A stretch of DNA of 43,013 bases, from IMG/VR virus record IMGVR_UViG_3300020183_004237, positions 1 through 43,013 of that record; one strand, 5' to 3'. The DNA is from a virus. Every line of letters begins with the position of its first letter. The first letter of the stretch is position 1. The notes beneath the pieces are model-generated. The model saw nothing but the letters and a program-made list of their open reading frames with translations. It ran no database searches and had not been told where the DNA came from. Position numbers and translations under genes: made by a program. Of the stretch, positions 1 through 9,919 are shown piece by piece.

Positions 1-3000
1 TTCTGATTCTACCCCTTCTAAAAGTTGAGGATTCGCTGCGCTATCAGCAATCAAAGCTCTTGTAAAAATCTTATTGCCGTTTAAAACATATGCTCTCTTG
101 CCTGTGGGTATTTTTGGAGATATAGAGGCATTAGGTAAATTATCTCTATTTTGCAAAGAAAGCTTATAATAAGCCATTGTGCCATCTGGATCTGTAGACA
201 CTACTTTGTCATCTTCTCCTCCTGCTGCTAGATTGGCATTTAAAGTTGGTTTGTAAATTACGCTTTGTCTAGATATTGCGTAGTGTGGAAATTTTGAACT
301 ATTTATATTAATATTAAAAATATTTTCAATCATTATTGTTTTATTGATTGAAAAATGCAAGTACCTTGTGTCGGCATTTTTTAAAACAGATTCCAAAGAA
401 AGAGGATCATCAGTTTTTTTCTGTCTTATAACGAATACGTCACTTATTTGAGCGTAAATTTTTCCTATATTGCCATCTTTATCAATAAACGTAGAATAAT
501 AATCCAAAATATTCCTTATAGCATCAGGCTCAGAATTAAATTGCCAAGCAAACATTAATGAGTCTACAGCTATTAAATAAGCATTGTATTCGGTGGAATC
601 AAATCCTTTCCCGTTATCGTCGCTTAAATCATTGAAATTGTATATTGATTTATTATTTGGTATGGATATAAAATGAGTATCTTTTATTTCTTGTCCTTCT
701 GAATCGTTTATTGAAAATGGTGTGCCATCATCATTATGATTGATAGAATTAACCCCAAACTGGAAGGTATAATCTTTAGGCACTAACAATAAATAAAATT
801 GATTAATAAAAGAATTCGCTGAAGTTTGTTCAATAGTAAACTTTAATCTATTTGACCCTTGAGATGTTACGATTGAGAAGCTCGCGTTTGGGTTTTGAAG
901 GATTGCGTTTAAATTTGTTTTAGTAGTGCTATCTTGATTATCGTAAGTGACTAGCAAAAATCCATCTATATTTTTGAAGTCATCCGATGTTGATTTTAAA
1001 CCTTCTTCTGTAAACGTTCTCTTATCAATAGCTAGAGAAAAGTTTCTATATTTACCTGCATTATCTGAAGTCTTGTAAGAATATATGTTATTAATACTAG
1101 ACTCTTCTGCAAAGGTTATATAGTCTTCCCAGCTTGTAGAATTTAGATATTTACTATAGTTAGTAATGAAGGATTCTTTTGTTTCTACTTTTTCAGGAAT
1201 TATTACGATCTTATAAGGATAATCAGCGTTGTTAAACTGATCTGGATTTTTTATAAATTGCAATGGTATATTAAATGTTAATGAATTAGTAGGCTTGATT
1301 GATGTAACTTCTTCTGGAGGTGTTGAAGATGCAAAATATTGGCTTCTTGTTAACGTTATTGGAGAATTAAAAAAATATGGGATATTATTTAAACTGACAG
1401 AAGAATTTGTGTTTACATCTTTATAAGTAATAGGAATAATTGGAGACACAAAAGTTTTATTTGAGTCACTAGAACTTAAAGCTTCAACATAAGTTAAAGG
1501 CGAATTGTTGTTAATATTTGTGCCGTATATTCTAATAGCCCCTTTAATTTTTTGCTTATCTAATATGATAGAAACATATGATTCATAGAGGTCAATTGAT
1601 ACAAATTGAAAATCACTAGAACTATTTGGACTAAAATCTGCTCCATAAAATGTCTTGTAAAAGACTTTGAATCCAATAGTGTTGTCTCTTATAGAAGAAT
1701 CATAGAAAATATCAACTTTTACTTTGCTTTGGTCTTCTCCCCCATTTGAATTCAAAACTCCAACAGTAAATAAAGCTCTTGATGGAGCAGATGCTTCTGG
1801 TGCTGGGGGTTTTGCTGGAGTGATGTTTAATCCAGATTCTATTTGAGTATATTTCAAGTGATACATCTGAGAACCCATTACAGTATAATTAGTTCCTTCG
1901 TTGGATTCTTGAATTCTAAATACTCTATAGAAATCGTAATCACTATCAGTAGAACCATTTAAATTACCTGAATTTTCTAAAGCCCAAGTTATAGACTTTG
2001 GAGACATTCCAGAAGCTCCAGTAAAATAAGCTAACCCTGTTACATTTAAACCAGAAGCCATTACTGGGGCCAATCCAGTAATTCTAATTGAATCATAGTA
2101 CTGACCAGTAATTAAATTGCCACTATTAATTATGAAAGAATTGATTAGTGGTTTTCTGTATTCATTGTAATCAATATTACTATTTACTGCTCCATCGAAG
2201 CTTGGGTCCAAATTGTATTTAGGAGATAGTATTGTAAACTTATAGTTTTGTCCACCAGAAAAATTATAATCAAGTTTTCTGTCTAGTGTTAATGTTCCAG
2301 TCGTTACGTTTGCATTACCAGAAATACTTATTAGATTTAAACGGCCACCTACAGTTTTGTATTTTTTATTGTAATCATAAACTTTAATTACATCTCCGGG
2401 TTTTAAATAAACACACTCTGGACCTGCTTCGAATGTAACTGTTTCAGTTTCATTATACTCAGAAGCTAATAGCCATCTACCGAGTCTTTGAGCTTGTCCT
2501 CTACTAGTACAACCAAATGCCGTCAATTCGGTTTCTTTAAATCCAAATTTTCTTACTGCTTCAATATTTTCTACATATTCTACTGCTGGTTTATATAGAT
2601 TATTTTTGTCAATGTATCTAATGTAAACTACAGAGTTTCTATCTTTTAAAGAAGTAGACTCATAACTAAAATTACCATCAGAAACATTAGAATTAGTAAA
2701 TGAATAAATAGGAGTCTCTTCTGGCATGTCATTTATGGCATAAATAAAGCCATTTGAATAATAAAACATTCCTCTAAAGACAGAAGCCATATCAGACAAT
2801 ACTTTTAGAGCATCATCCTGTGTTTGAATATAAACATTGCAAGAGAATCTTGGCTCTACTCCACCAAAACCATCTGATACAAGTTCATCACAATATTTAC
2901 CGATTTGATATAAAGACCATTTATCTACATCTGATTCAGAAACATAATTTCCCACTCCATATCTCTTGTTCGTTAAAAGATCGTAGAAGCACCAAGCTGG

Positions 3001-6000
3001 GTTGTCTGTCCATTCTTTTTCTGCTTTAAATTCTCCATTCCAATAGTCGTTTGAAGAAGCATAAGGTTCTACTCCTGCTACATCATAGACAGTTGTCTTT
3101 CTAGAAAGACCTTCTGAAAAAAGATTTCTTGCAAAAGCTTTAGCTAAAGAAATCCTATCAAAATCAATTTGATTTACTCTTATAATATCAGCGTATCCTT
3201 CAAAGTTACTTCCAAAAGTATTGCCCTTGAAAATTTCTATGTTCTTATTATTTGTAATAAAATAAGATGGGATGAAAGGCCCAGTCCTTGTATTCGTATT
3301 ACTCGCATCATAGATTTGCCCAGCGGCTAATGGTATTAATACTTTGAATTCTGTTGATGAGGAACTTAAACTTACTGAATTTGCAGATCCATCAAATGTT
3401 TTATGAGCTTCTAATTTATTATAAGCATCCAAAGCTGCTTGAGAAAGAGTGGATATGGTATTCCTTTGTTTTATTTCATTTGTATATGATACATGAGTAG
3501 TTGGTCTGTATTCCGAACCGACACAAAGAGTTTGGTAACTAGAATAATTGGCAACATTTATATTGCATTGGATTTGTTTTTCTAGATTAACAAGAACGTC
3601 TATTTCGGCATTTAATATATCTGGAAAATAATCTTTAGTTAATATTCTTCGTATTGCGGGCACATAAACAAAGACTTTTTGGGCGTTGATATGTTTTTCA
3701 GTAGCGAAGTCAAAATTACAATATATATACTTATAACAAGTCTCTGGTAAGTTATCTATTGAACTATTATAAGAGGTGTCTTCTCTAAAGCTTATTGAAT
3801 TTATCAAAGAAAAATCTTTTAATTCTTTAGCTAATGCTCTTTCCCCTTCATCAGTCGTAACTCTTGTAACTGTTATATAATCATTTTTCCAAGCTCTGTC
3901 TGAGATATTTATATTTGTTACTTTAAATGCATCCTTTACGAAAGTGATATTAGGTTTTACTACTTTGGGTAAAACGTATAAACTAATTCTTGTGAAGTTC
4001 CCTTTTAGTTTAGTAGTAGTATATTTTGTTGAATCTAGGGCTTTAGTTATTGTATATTTTTTGCCATCATTTGGAGAAATGATTCTAAGTACCAAACTAA
4101 TGCTTTCTCCAGAAACTAACATTGAAAGATTAAATTGATTTTCTCTATTTATTAAGCTGTAACTACCATTGTAAGAAGTAGCAGATTTTAATTTAATAAA
4201 AAAGTCACAATAGAAACTACTAAATCCTTGGTCTCTAAGATTGAATTTAGATGGAGTTTTCCAGCCATTCCAATATCTTTGAGGAATCAAATCAAATTCA
4301 TAATAATGTGCTTGAAGCTCGTCGCCGCCAGCGTAAGAATATGCTTTTGTTCTTTGCCCATTCGCGCACAAAGTTTTAAAAGGTATTTCTATATTTGTTA
4401 AAGATGTTACATTAAGAACATTAGTATTGAATGAACCATCAATAGAAGTAACGGTGCTTACATCGTTTCTAATTACATTCCATTTATTATTTAGCCAATT
4501 TCTTATCTTTATACCATCTGATTTAGATAAAGCTTTATCGTAGACTAAGATTTCAAATACAGTACACTTGCTTGGGCTTGTGTAATTAATAGCTAATCCT
4601 TTAGGAACAGCAACCGCATTAATTGGTCTTACAAAATAATTGGTATTTTGCCAAAATATGTTTACATCCTTTAAATTATTTACGCTTGCTCCTACTATGT
4701 AAGTGTTAGGATCATTTGCAGTATTCCAATAATTAGAACGATTAAATTCATTAAAGTTAATAGGCATTGCGCCATACATTTGACTTCCTATTGTAAAAGT
4801 ATTATTAAATTTAGCGTCAAATCCTAAAATAAAACTATTAGGAAGAGTATCTGAAGAAATGATTCTATTTCTTTCGGTATTTAATGCAGTAGAATGCCAT
4901 TTACATACAACAAATACAGTGTAATTATTATTAGCATCAGATAATGGAGAAGCTTCAGTTTGATAAACGAATCTTACTTTTTGAGTAGTTGTAAATGAAA
5001 CTCCATAACTTCCATTTGGGCTTGTTTCAGAAAATCCTGAGCCTTTTGTTGGTTTAAAATTAGGGCCAACTGGAGATACGTAAGTACCATCACCTAAAAT
5101 ACATTTAATAGTTGATCCAGCAACTGTATTATTCCAACTATTTACAGTTCCTCCTGAAGATGTAGCAACATTTGCATCGAATTGAGCTATTAATCCATCT
5201 ACAATTGGGGGATTATTATTGTCAGAATTTGTATATGAATTATTCTCTCCTAAAAAGAAATCTTGAGTTAACGCCTTGTCTGTTTTCTTAAATGAATTAG
5301 TTTCTGATATTGTAAGGGGAGTATTATTACCGTAAGTTTTTGTTATGGTATCATAGTTAGAAGGTACTTTAACTTTTAAGAGTTTAACATCATAAGACCT
5401 TTCTGGAATTTTTGAAAAATATGCAGCGTTAAATTTTGAAGTGACGATTGCAGAATTTGTATATCTAAAAGAAGAAGAGTAAATTTCAGTAATACTTTCT
5501 AAGCTTACGAATGAAGCCCTTGAAGAATATGTATCTTCTGGAGTGATCTTTAAAACTGATATATCCCACCCTAGCCAATTATCGTTTTCACTTAAGGAAT
5601 TAAAATTAAGAGAAGCGTCAAAAATAATCTGCTTAGAATACCCTTGTGTGACTTTGCCTTTTGATTGTATCTCAAATACTTGAGGAAATGAATTTACAGG
5701 TACTATTAGGTCTTTAGTGTCATCGATTACTTTAGGGTTATTTGTTATTAAATCAATAGTTGGCAGATTGGCATTATACCCTTCTTTATAAATTGGAGAT
5801 ATCCTTATTCTAATTTTAAAACTATGGCGAATTACAGATCCTACTCCAGCATCTAATGTTGTTTGCCCTTGTTCAAATTGTCTACCTTCAGGATTTAAAG
5901 TAAAAGTACTTGAAGGTATATTCGCTTTAGTGACTCCATCTATGACTAAAACCTTTTCGCTAATTAATTTTAGATCTTGATATTTTAAAGAAACATAAAG

Positions 6001-6567
6001 AGATGAGACTCTAAAATTGAGAGACATTTTTTTGCATTCTCTATTTAGAATCCTGTAAGTCCTTTGATAATCAAGTATTTCTTCTTCGATTGAAGCTAAT
6101 TGGTTTGGTCCTCTTAGTCTCTCGCCTATAGAACGGATATAAGATGAGTTGTCAAATTCTCCTCCTGATGAGGTTCCTACAGGAGTGCCATTTGTTGTTT
6201 GGATATTTATTTGTTGAAAATTATACTTATCTTGACTATCTAAAAGGGGCGTTTGATTCCATTGAACTGATTTTAAATACTTAACCTCCCCTTCATCTCC
6301 TGCGATAGATGGGTATTCATTATATGTGACTTTTTTAAACCCTAAATCTCCAACTTGACCAGAAAATAAATATTGCCCTTCAAGTAAACCACCAATTGGA
6401 CCCTCTGATAAAAGATCTTTTACTTTTGCAAATTGATATACATTATATGTAAGACCATCATATAGAAATCCCTCAGTATCTTCATATGCAGGGGTTGGTG
6501 TCGGAGCTTGAGCGGCTCCACCACCACCAAAACCTTTTATGTATTTAAAATCTTCAAGATTGTTCAT
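1..6567 (-). CDS. J: Lambda gpJ-like tail tip / host-specificity protein (partial, C-terminus outside window)
   Basis: The frame is open from an ATG at 6567 to the left edge, at least 2189 residues (lambda J has about 1130). It is the central tail-tip protein expected to contact the receptor. The N-terminus has a Gly-rich start and the J hallmark KDLLSEGPIGGL (about residues 49-60), followed by the N-xTPLLD motif of the first J domain. YDVKLLKVPSNYD lies near residue 400. The next J landmark, WTDNPAWCFYDLLTN, appears only near residue 1185, followed by DKWSLYQIGKYCDELV, EPRFSCNVYI and MASVFRGM. In ordinary J proteins these two blocks nearly adjoin, so several hundred residues are inserted here. 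The insert holds a concanavalin/LamG-like domain at about 450-697 (start DGLIAQFDAN, end ILVYDKALS..IRNWLNNKW). It starts 2 nt after the I-like gene with no clear Shine-Dalgarno. Homology to J is strong; the receptor is unknown. Confidence 0.93.
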   Translation of the reverse strand, partial: MNNLEDFKYIKGFGGGGAAQAPTPTPAYEDTEGFLYDGLTYNVYQFAKVKDLLSEGPIGGLLEGQYLFSGQVGDLGFKKVTYNEYPSIAGDEGEVKYLKSVQWNQTPLLDSQDKYNFQQINIQTTNGTPVGTSSGGEFDNSSYIRSIGERLRGPNQLASIEEEILDYQRTYRILNRECKKMSLNFRVSSLYVSLKYQDLKLISEKVLVIDGVTKANIPSSTFTLNPEGRQFEQGQTTLDAGVGSVIRHSFKIRIRISPIYKEGYNANLPTIDLITNNPKVIDDTKDLIVPVNSFPQVFEIQSKGKVTQGYSKQIIFDASLNFNSLSENDNWLGWDISVLKITPEDTYSSRASFVSLESITEIYSSSFRYTNSAIVTSKFNAAYFSKIPERSYDVKLLKVKVPSNYDTITKTYGNNTPLTISETNSFKKTDKALTQDFFLGENNSYTNSDNNNPPIVDGLIAQFDANVATSSGGTVNSWNNTVAGSTIKCILGDGTYVSPVGPNFKPTKGSGFSETSPNGSYGVSFTTTQKVRFVYQTEASPLSDANNNYTVFVVCKWHSTALNTERNRIISSDTLPNSFILGFDAKFNNTFTIGSQMYGAMPINFNEFNRSNYWNTANDPNTYIVGASVNNLKDVNIFWQNTNYFVRPINAVAVPKGLAINYTSPSKCTVFEILVYDKALSKSDGIKIRNWLNNKWNVIRNDVSTVTSIDGSFNTNVLNVTSLTNIEIPFKTLCANGQRTKAYSYAGGDELQAHYYEFDLIPQRYWNGWKTPSKFNLRDQGFSSFYCDFFIKLKSATSYNGSYSLINRENQFNLSMLVSGESISLVLRIISPNDGKKYTITKALDSTKYTTTKLKGNFTRISLYVLPKVVKPNITFVKDAFKVTNINISDRAWKNDYITVTRVTTDEGERALAKELKDFSLINSISFREDTSYNSSIDNLPETCYKYIYCNFDFATEKHINAQKVFVYVPAIRRILTKDYFPDILNAEIDVLVNLEKQIQCNINVANYSSYQTLCVGSEYRPTTHVSYTNEIKQRNTISTLSQAALDAYNKLEAHKTFDGSANSVSLSSSSTEFKVLIPLAAGQIYDASNTNTRTGPFIPSYFITNNKNIEIFKGNTFGSNFEGYADIIRVNQIDFDRISLAKAFARNLFSEGLSRKTTVYDVAGVEPYASSNDYWNGEFKAEKEWTDNPAWCFYDLLTNKRYGVGNYVSESDVDKWSLYQIGKYCDELVSDGFGGVEPRFSCNVYIQTQDDALKVLSDMASVFRGMFYYSNGFIYAINDMPEETPIYSFTNSNVSDGNFSYESTSLKDRNSVVYIRYIDKNNLYKPAVEYVENIEAVRKFGFKETELTAFGCTSRGQAQRLGRWLLASEYNETETVTFEAGPECVYLKPGDVIKVYDYNKKYKTVGGRLNLISISGNANVTTGTLTLDRKLDYNFSGGQNYKFTILSPKYNLDPSFDGAVNSNIDYNEYRKPLINSFIINSGNLITGQYYDSIRITGLAPVMASGLNVTGLAYFTGASGMSPKSITWALENSGNLNGSTDSDYDFYRVFRIQESNEGTNYTVMGSQMYHLKYTQIESGLNITPAKPPAPEASAPSRALFTVGVLNSNGGEDQSKVKVDIFYDSSIRDNTIGFKVFYKTFYGADFSPNSSSDFQFVSIDLYESYVSIILDKQKIKGAIRIYGTNINNNSPLTYVEALSSSDSNKTFVSPIIPITYKDVNTNSSVSLNNIPYFFNSPITLTRSQYFASSTPPEEVTSIKPTNSLTFNIPLQFIKNPDQFNNADYPYKIVIIPEKVETKESFITNYSKYLNSTSWEDYITFAEESSINNIYSYKTSDNAGKYRNFSLAIDKRTFTEEGLKSTSDDFKNIDGFLLVTYDNQDSTTKTNLNAILQNPNASFSIVTSQGSNRLKFTIEQTSANSFINQFYLLLVPKDYTFQFGVNSINHNDDGTPFSINDSEGQEIKDTHFISIPNNKSIYNFNDLSDDNGKGFDSTEYNAYLIAVDSLMFAWQFNSEPDAIRNILDYYSTFIDKDGNIGKIYAQISDVFVIRQKKTDDPLSLESVLKNADTRYLHFSINKTIMIENIFNININSSKFPHYAISRQSVIYKPTLNANLAAGGEDDKVVSTDPDGTMAYYKLSLQNRDNLPNASISPKIPTGKRAYVLNGNKIFTRALIADSAANPQLLEGVESE

Positions 6568-6569
6568 TT

Positions 6570-7307
6570 TTAGATATTATTAATTTGGTCTTTTACGTCT
6601 GCTGATGTTGACTTTGTATCAAGTTCAACATTGTTTAAGGAAATTTGGACAGTCTGAGATCCTATTATCATTCTGCCATAGCCAATTGGAACTGGACCGC
6701 CCTCTCCAAGAATGTTAGAAGGTCCGTCAAATAAGTAATTTGGTTTGCTGCCATCTTCTTGGATTTTTCTAAAATCATCAAATTTTGGAGGAGACATCAT
6801 TAATAAAGTAACGCCTGTTACTGCTAGGCCAAGACCCGCTCCAATTAGTGCGCTAGATAATATGGTTGCACCCAAGCCTCCTTTAACTCCTGCCATGCCA
6901 AGGAATGTAACTCCTCCTGCCGCTCCTATGCCCGAAGCTATTAATAAAACTCCAAGCACTAAAGCTAACACTCCTTTAGTAGTGCTATTACCTCCACCAC
7001 CAGCACCTTTAATAAGTGGGACTATATCTAAAGTCTCTAGTTTTTCATTTATCATTACTAGTTCAGAATTAAGTATAGACTCTGGCTTTTCTAAACTAAT
7101 TGTTTCTGCATTAAGTATTTCTCTTTTGTTAACTAACACCTTGTATTCTACGCTTTTATCCGCTGCTCCTATTAGATATTTTAATAGCTTACCTTTAGAA
7201 AGCACTTGAATAGCTCGCAATGCTTCCTTTATGGAATTTACTTTTAAATTCCAGTTTTCTCTTCCTACTTGTTCTGCTATTTCTCCGTGTAAGGTGATGC
7301 TAGTCAT
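6570..7307 (-). CDS. I: Lambda gpI-like tail assembly protein
   Basis: 245 residues. The N-terminal 90 or so look ubiquitin-like (MTSITLHGEIAEQVG), as in lambda tail assembly protein I. A Gly linker (GAGGGG, about 101-106) follows, then a long hydrophobic Gly/Ala/Leu stretch (about 110-170). The C-terminal part has the family signatures SPPKFDDF, YLFDGPSN and GGPVPIGYGRMIIGS. In lambda, I acts in assembly of the tail tip with J, K and L; whether it stays in the virion is not settled by sequence. It overlaps the upstream K-like gene by 8 nt and ends 2 nt before J, the expected K-I-J order. No unusual features. Confidence 0.9.
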   Translation of the reverse strand: MTSITLHGEIAEQVGRENWNLKVNSIKEALRAIQVLSKGKLLKYLIGAADKSVEYKVLVNKREILNAETISLEKPESILNSELVMINEKLETLDIVPLIKGAGGGGNSTTKGVLALVLGVLLIASGIGAAGGVTFLGMAGVKGGLGATILSSALIGAGLGLAVTGVTLLMMSPPKFDDFRKIQEDGSKPNYLFDGPSNILGEGGPVPIGYGRMIIGSQTVQISLNNVELDTKSTSADVKDQINNI

Positions 7308-8043
7308 AAAGGTGATGTCTCATTATGTAAATTACCCATTTTTTGTGCTGCTTAGAAAGCTTTTCGGTAAGGGAAAGATTATTGCCGGGATGGTGTAATA
7401 TCGTATCATCCCCAAGGTAAACAGCGCAGTGAATGGGAAAATTAAAATCTTTTGTCCTCATGATAAGGACATCGTTTTTCTTTAAATTAGAAACTTGTCT
7501 AAACCCATTCATTTCAAAATAAGTCTTTAAATAATCATTAGTTCTTAACACTTCAGCTTCATTGCTAAATCTTTGAACCATCGCTAATTCGTATTGTTCT
7601 TTACTCAGATTCTCTTTCAATACTTCTTGCTCTGGTGTAAGATGGATATTTAAATCATGACAAAAATAATCTTTCACTAACCAAAAGCAGTCTGCAAAAC
7701 CTAAAAGGAAAGGTCTTCCTTCGTACTGAATCCTATAACCATTAGGAGAATAAGTATGAAAGGTGCCACTTTGTTTATTGTAAACAATACAGGTAAGTCC
7801 AAGTCTTTCAGATACAATCATGTCGGCATCTGATATCTGGTCAAAATCAATATGAGAATGATAATAAGCAGCGTAATCAGACTGCTCATCAACTTTCATC
7901 ATAAATTCAGTGGCAGAATTAATGAGGTTTTCTTTTTTCTGAACTTCGATTCCTTCGTCTGTATATGCCAAAAATCCGCAAACTTCATTATTAGAAGAAT
8001 CTGCGTGTTTAATAATTTGTAATTTAATCTCTTCCGTTAGCAT
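7300..8043 (-). CDS. Lambda gpK-like JAB/NlpC-P60 tail protein, second copy
   Basis: 247 residues with two domains. The JAB/MPN domain (1-100) keeps Glu20, the HSH pair at 62-64 and SDAD (Ser71, Asp74), the usual JAMM zinc ligands and catalytic positions. The NlpC/P60 domain has Cys119 (GFADCFWLV), His205 (PIHCAVYLG) and a third polar position near His217 (LHHPG). Both active sites look intact. Lambda K has this same architecture and is thought to give the tail tip peptidoglycan- or peptide-cleaving activity. It follows a paralogue of nearly equal length, overlapping it by 7 nt. A perfect AAGGAG lies 9 nt before the ATG, so this copy has its own strong ribosome site. Substrate unknown. Confidence 0.88.
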   Translation of the reverse strand: MLTEEIKLQIIKHADSSNNEVCGFLAYTDEGIEVQKKENLINSATEFMMKVDEQSDYAAYYHSHIDFDQISDADMIVSERLGLTCIVYNKQSGTFHTYSPNGYRIQYEGRPFLLGFADCFWLVKDYFCHDLNIHLTPEQEVLKENLSKEQYELAMVQRFSNEAEVLRTNDYLKTYFEMNGFRQVSNLKKNDVLIMRTKDFNFPIHCAVYLGDDTILHHPGNNLSLTEKLSKQHKKWVIYIMRHHLYD

Positions 8044-8795
8044 AGTTCTTTGCTCCTTGCAAAGCAGTATATTCTTCTTTTCTCTGCACCGGTTAGTTTT
8101 TCAATGACTGATTTTTTGTTTCTTGGTTGGTGTAAAATGTAGCTTTGCCCAAGGTAAATTCCAAAATGAGAAGGGTAGTTGTCGAAATATTTAAATACTA
8201 TTATATCGTGGTTTTTAGCGTTTTCTATACCTTCAATTTTAATAAAGTTTTCTTTTTCGAAGAAGTTGTCGAAATTTTGTGAGTCGCAAAACTCTGCAAG
8301 TTTGTGCTTTACAAGTTCTTCGTAGTTTTTATCCCAATCTGCCCCTCTTTCGTAGTGGAAAATTTTAATTCCAAATTCTTGATTATAGTAATTCTCCACT
8401 ATTGATAAACAATCAGATTCACCAATTACAAAATCTTTATTAATGTATTTGTTATAGTAATTTTCTGGTGAATACTCTTCGAAAGAGTCTCTTTTAAGTA
8501 TGTAAACAATATTTTTTAAATTAAGTTTATGGCTTATTTGCTTATCTAATTCTGAAAATGAGTTATCTTGGATACAATGAGAGTGGTAAATACCGATTAT
8601 TTTGCCATGTATTGACGCCTTTAAGTAATCCATTTGACATACAACAAATTCGTTTTCTTTATCTTGAGCAACATTGCGGCATGGAAAAGCGTCTAATACA
8701 TTTTTCCTATCTAAAACTAAAAGACCGCAGCATTCTTCGGGATTTTCCTTTAATGCATGTGCTTTTATTTTAGCTTTTATCTCTTCTGAAACCAT
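8037..8795 (-). CDS. K: Lambda gpK-like JAB/NlpC-P60 tail protein, first copy
   Basis: 252 residues. JAB domain: Glu20/Glu21 (PEECCGLL), His71 and His73 (YHSH), then Ser81 and Asp84 (SELD). NlpC/P60 domain: Cys129 (GESDCLSIV) and His210 (PSHFGIYLG). The set matches an active JAMM isopeptidase-like fold plus a cysteine peptidase/amidase, as in lambda K. Its ATG overlaps the stop of the L-like gene (TAATG), with AGAGGGG just upstream. It and the next gene are clear paralogues in domain order, motif spacing and length, but diverged in the linker, which argues for an old duplication. Function at the tail tip is inferred from the family and from the L-K-I-J order. Confidence 0.88.
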   Translation of the reverse strand: MVSEEIKAKIKAHALKENPEECCGLLVLDRKNVLDAFPCRNVAQDKENEFVVCQMDYLKASIHGKIIGIYHSHCIQDNSFSELDKQISHKLNLKNIVYILKRDSFEEYSPENYYNKYINKDFVIGESDCLSIVENYYNQEFGIKIFHYERGADWDKNYEELVKHKLAEFCDSQNFDNFFEKENFIKIEGIENAKNHDIIVFKYFDNYPSHFGIYLGQSYILHQPRNKKSVIEKLTGAEKRRIYCFARSKELC

Positions 8796-9916
8796 TACAA
8801 CGCCCCTCTATTGTAATTAGAAACGCCATAGAATCCTCCGAATGGCAATGCATTTTCTCCAAATCTTATCTTGCATCCTTTTATGCTCTTAGAGCATTGA
8901 TCAGCTATCCAATATTGTCCATTTGGTGGGGGGATATTCGTAGGTACATTTGTTTTTGCTATGAAATAAAAATTGATGTTCTTTTTTGTAATGTAAACTA
9001 CATTTCCTTTTTTGTAAGTAGTTGATAAAGTCCAAAGAGTAGGATCATTGGAAATAGTAGTTCCAGAAAAAACACTCATCTTAGAAATTATTTGGTCATC
9101 TTCTGTGCCGCAAATTGGTGCTTTGTCTCCAGTTGAATCGCTCTTATTTGGGATTGGCGTAGTAGTGCCATGAGTATCCTCGTTCAATCTTGTTTTGTAT
9201 TCATATAGACAGCCTTCTCCTCTATACTGCCAAGGGCAGACATAGCTTAGGACTCTTCTTTTTGGTAGTTTCGCTCTGTCCAAATCTATTGCGCTTGATA
9301 ATTCAAATTGAATACTGTCCTTATTTTCAGAAGATTTTCTATCAAAATAATAAATATCTCTAGGAAATTCACAATTAGGATCTGGATCAAACCCATCTGG
9401 AATAATCAGTTTATCTGGAGACAGCGCAGAAACCCCGTCACTTTGATAGAAATTAGATCTATCAAGGAATTTTGCAAAAGTCCTAATTCTTGTAAACTTT
9501 GCTCCAATTAAATCTCCAAAATCAACTGTACCTCTAAAAAGGCTGAACACATCAAGCATTTCATCAGAAAAAGAAATCTGTACTTTTGGTTTTGGAAATA
9601 CACCTCTTGAAGCTGTTTCAAATCCTTCTGTAGCGATAGGAGCAGGTAAATAAGCGTTACCCTTCCAATAGATAATGCTCCTTCCGAGCTTAAGATTATT
9701 ATGTAATCGAATTATGCGATAATCAAAAACACCACGTTCTGCTCCCGGTAAATTTATTTGAAAGTTTTTAATATTAATTACAAATTGAGACGAAGTATCA
9801 AATCCAATTTCAGTCAAGTCTACCTCAAACAAAGAAATGATAGAGGAAGGCTCAAGAGAGAAGAACTCCGTGTTTACTTTTAAAGATGCGTTTTTTATTT
9901 CTGCTTGTGTAGCCAT
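8795..9916 (-). CDS. L: Lambda gpL-like minor tail protein with inserted CBM5/12-like module
   Basis: 373 residues; lambda L has 232. The N-terminal part has the L pattern (SLFEVDL, IYWKGNAYLPAPIATEGFE, FRGTVDFG). The C-terminal part has the cysteine block that binds an iron-sulfur cluster in lambda L: Cys227 and Cys236 (VCPWQYRGEGC), then Cys341 and Cys348 (CSKSIKGC), ending in LPFGGFYG. Between the Cys pairs lie about 100 extra residues. Positions 295-337 there (WTLSTTYKKGNVVY, IPPPNGQYW) resemble a chitin-binding type 3 / CBM5/12 module. A fifth Cys (269) sits in the insert. It starts 3 nt after the M-like gene. The L identity is firm; the CBM identity is a pattern match. Confidence 0.88.
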   Translation of the reverse strand: MATQAEIKNASLKVNTEFFSLEPSSIISLFEVDLTEIGFDTSSQFVINIKNFQINLPGAERGVFDYRIIRLHNNLKLGRSIIYWKGNAYLPAPIATEGFETASRGVFPKPKVQISFSDEMLDVFSLFRGTVDFGDLIGAKFTRIRTFAKFLDRSNFYQSDGVSALSPDKLIIPDGFDPDPNCEFPRDIYYFDRKSSENKDSIQFELSSAIDLDRAKLPKRRVLSYVCPWQYRGEGCLYEYKTRLNEDTHGTTTPIPNKSDSTGDKAPICGTEDDQIISKMSVFSGTTISNDPTLWTLSTTYKKGNVVYITKKNINFYFIAKTNVPTNIPPPNGQYWIADQCSKSIKGCKIRFGENALPFGGFYGVSNYNRGAL

Positions 9917-9919
9917 AAA

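Noticed and set aside
6745-7209. A plus-strand open frame of 154 codons opposite the I-like gene
   Set aside because: It is antisense to a clear lambda I homologue and its Pro/Ser/Thr-rich translation is a shadow of the hydrophobic Gly/Ala region.
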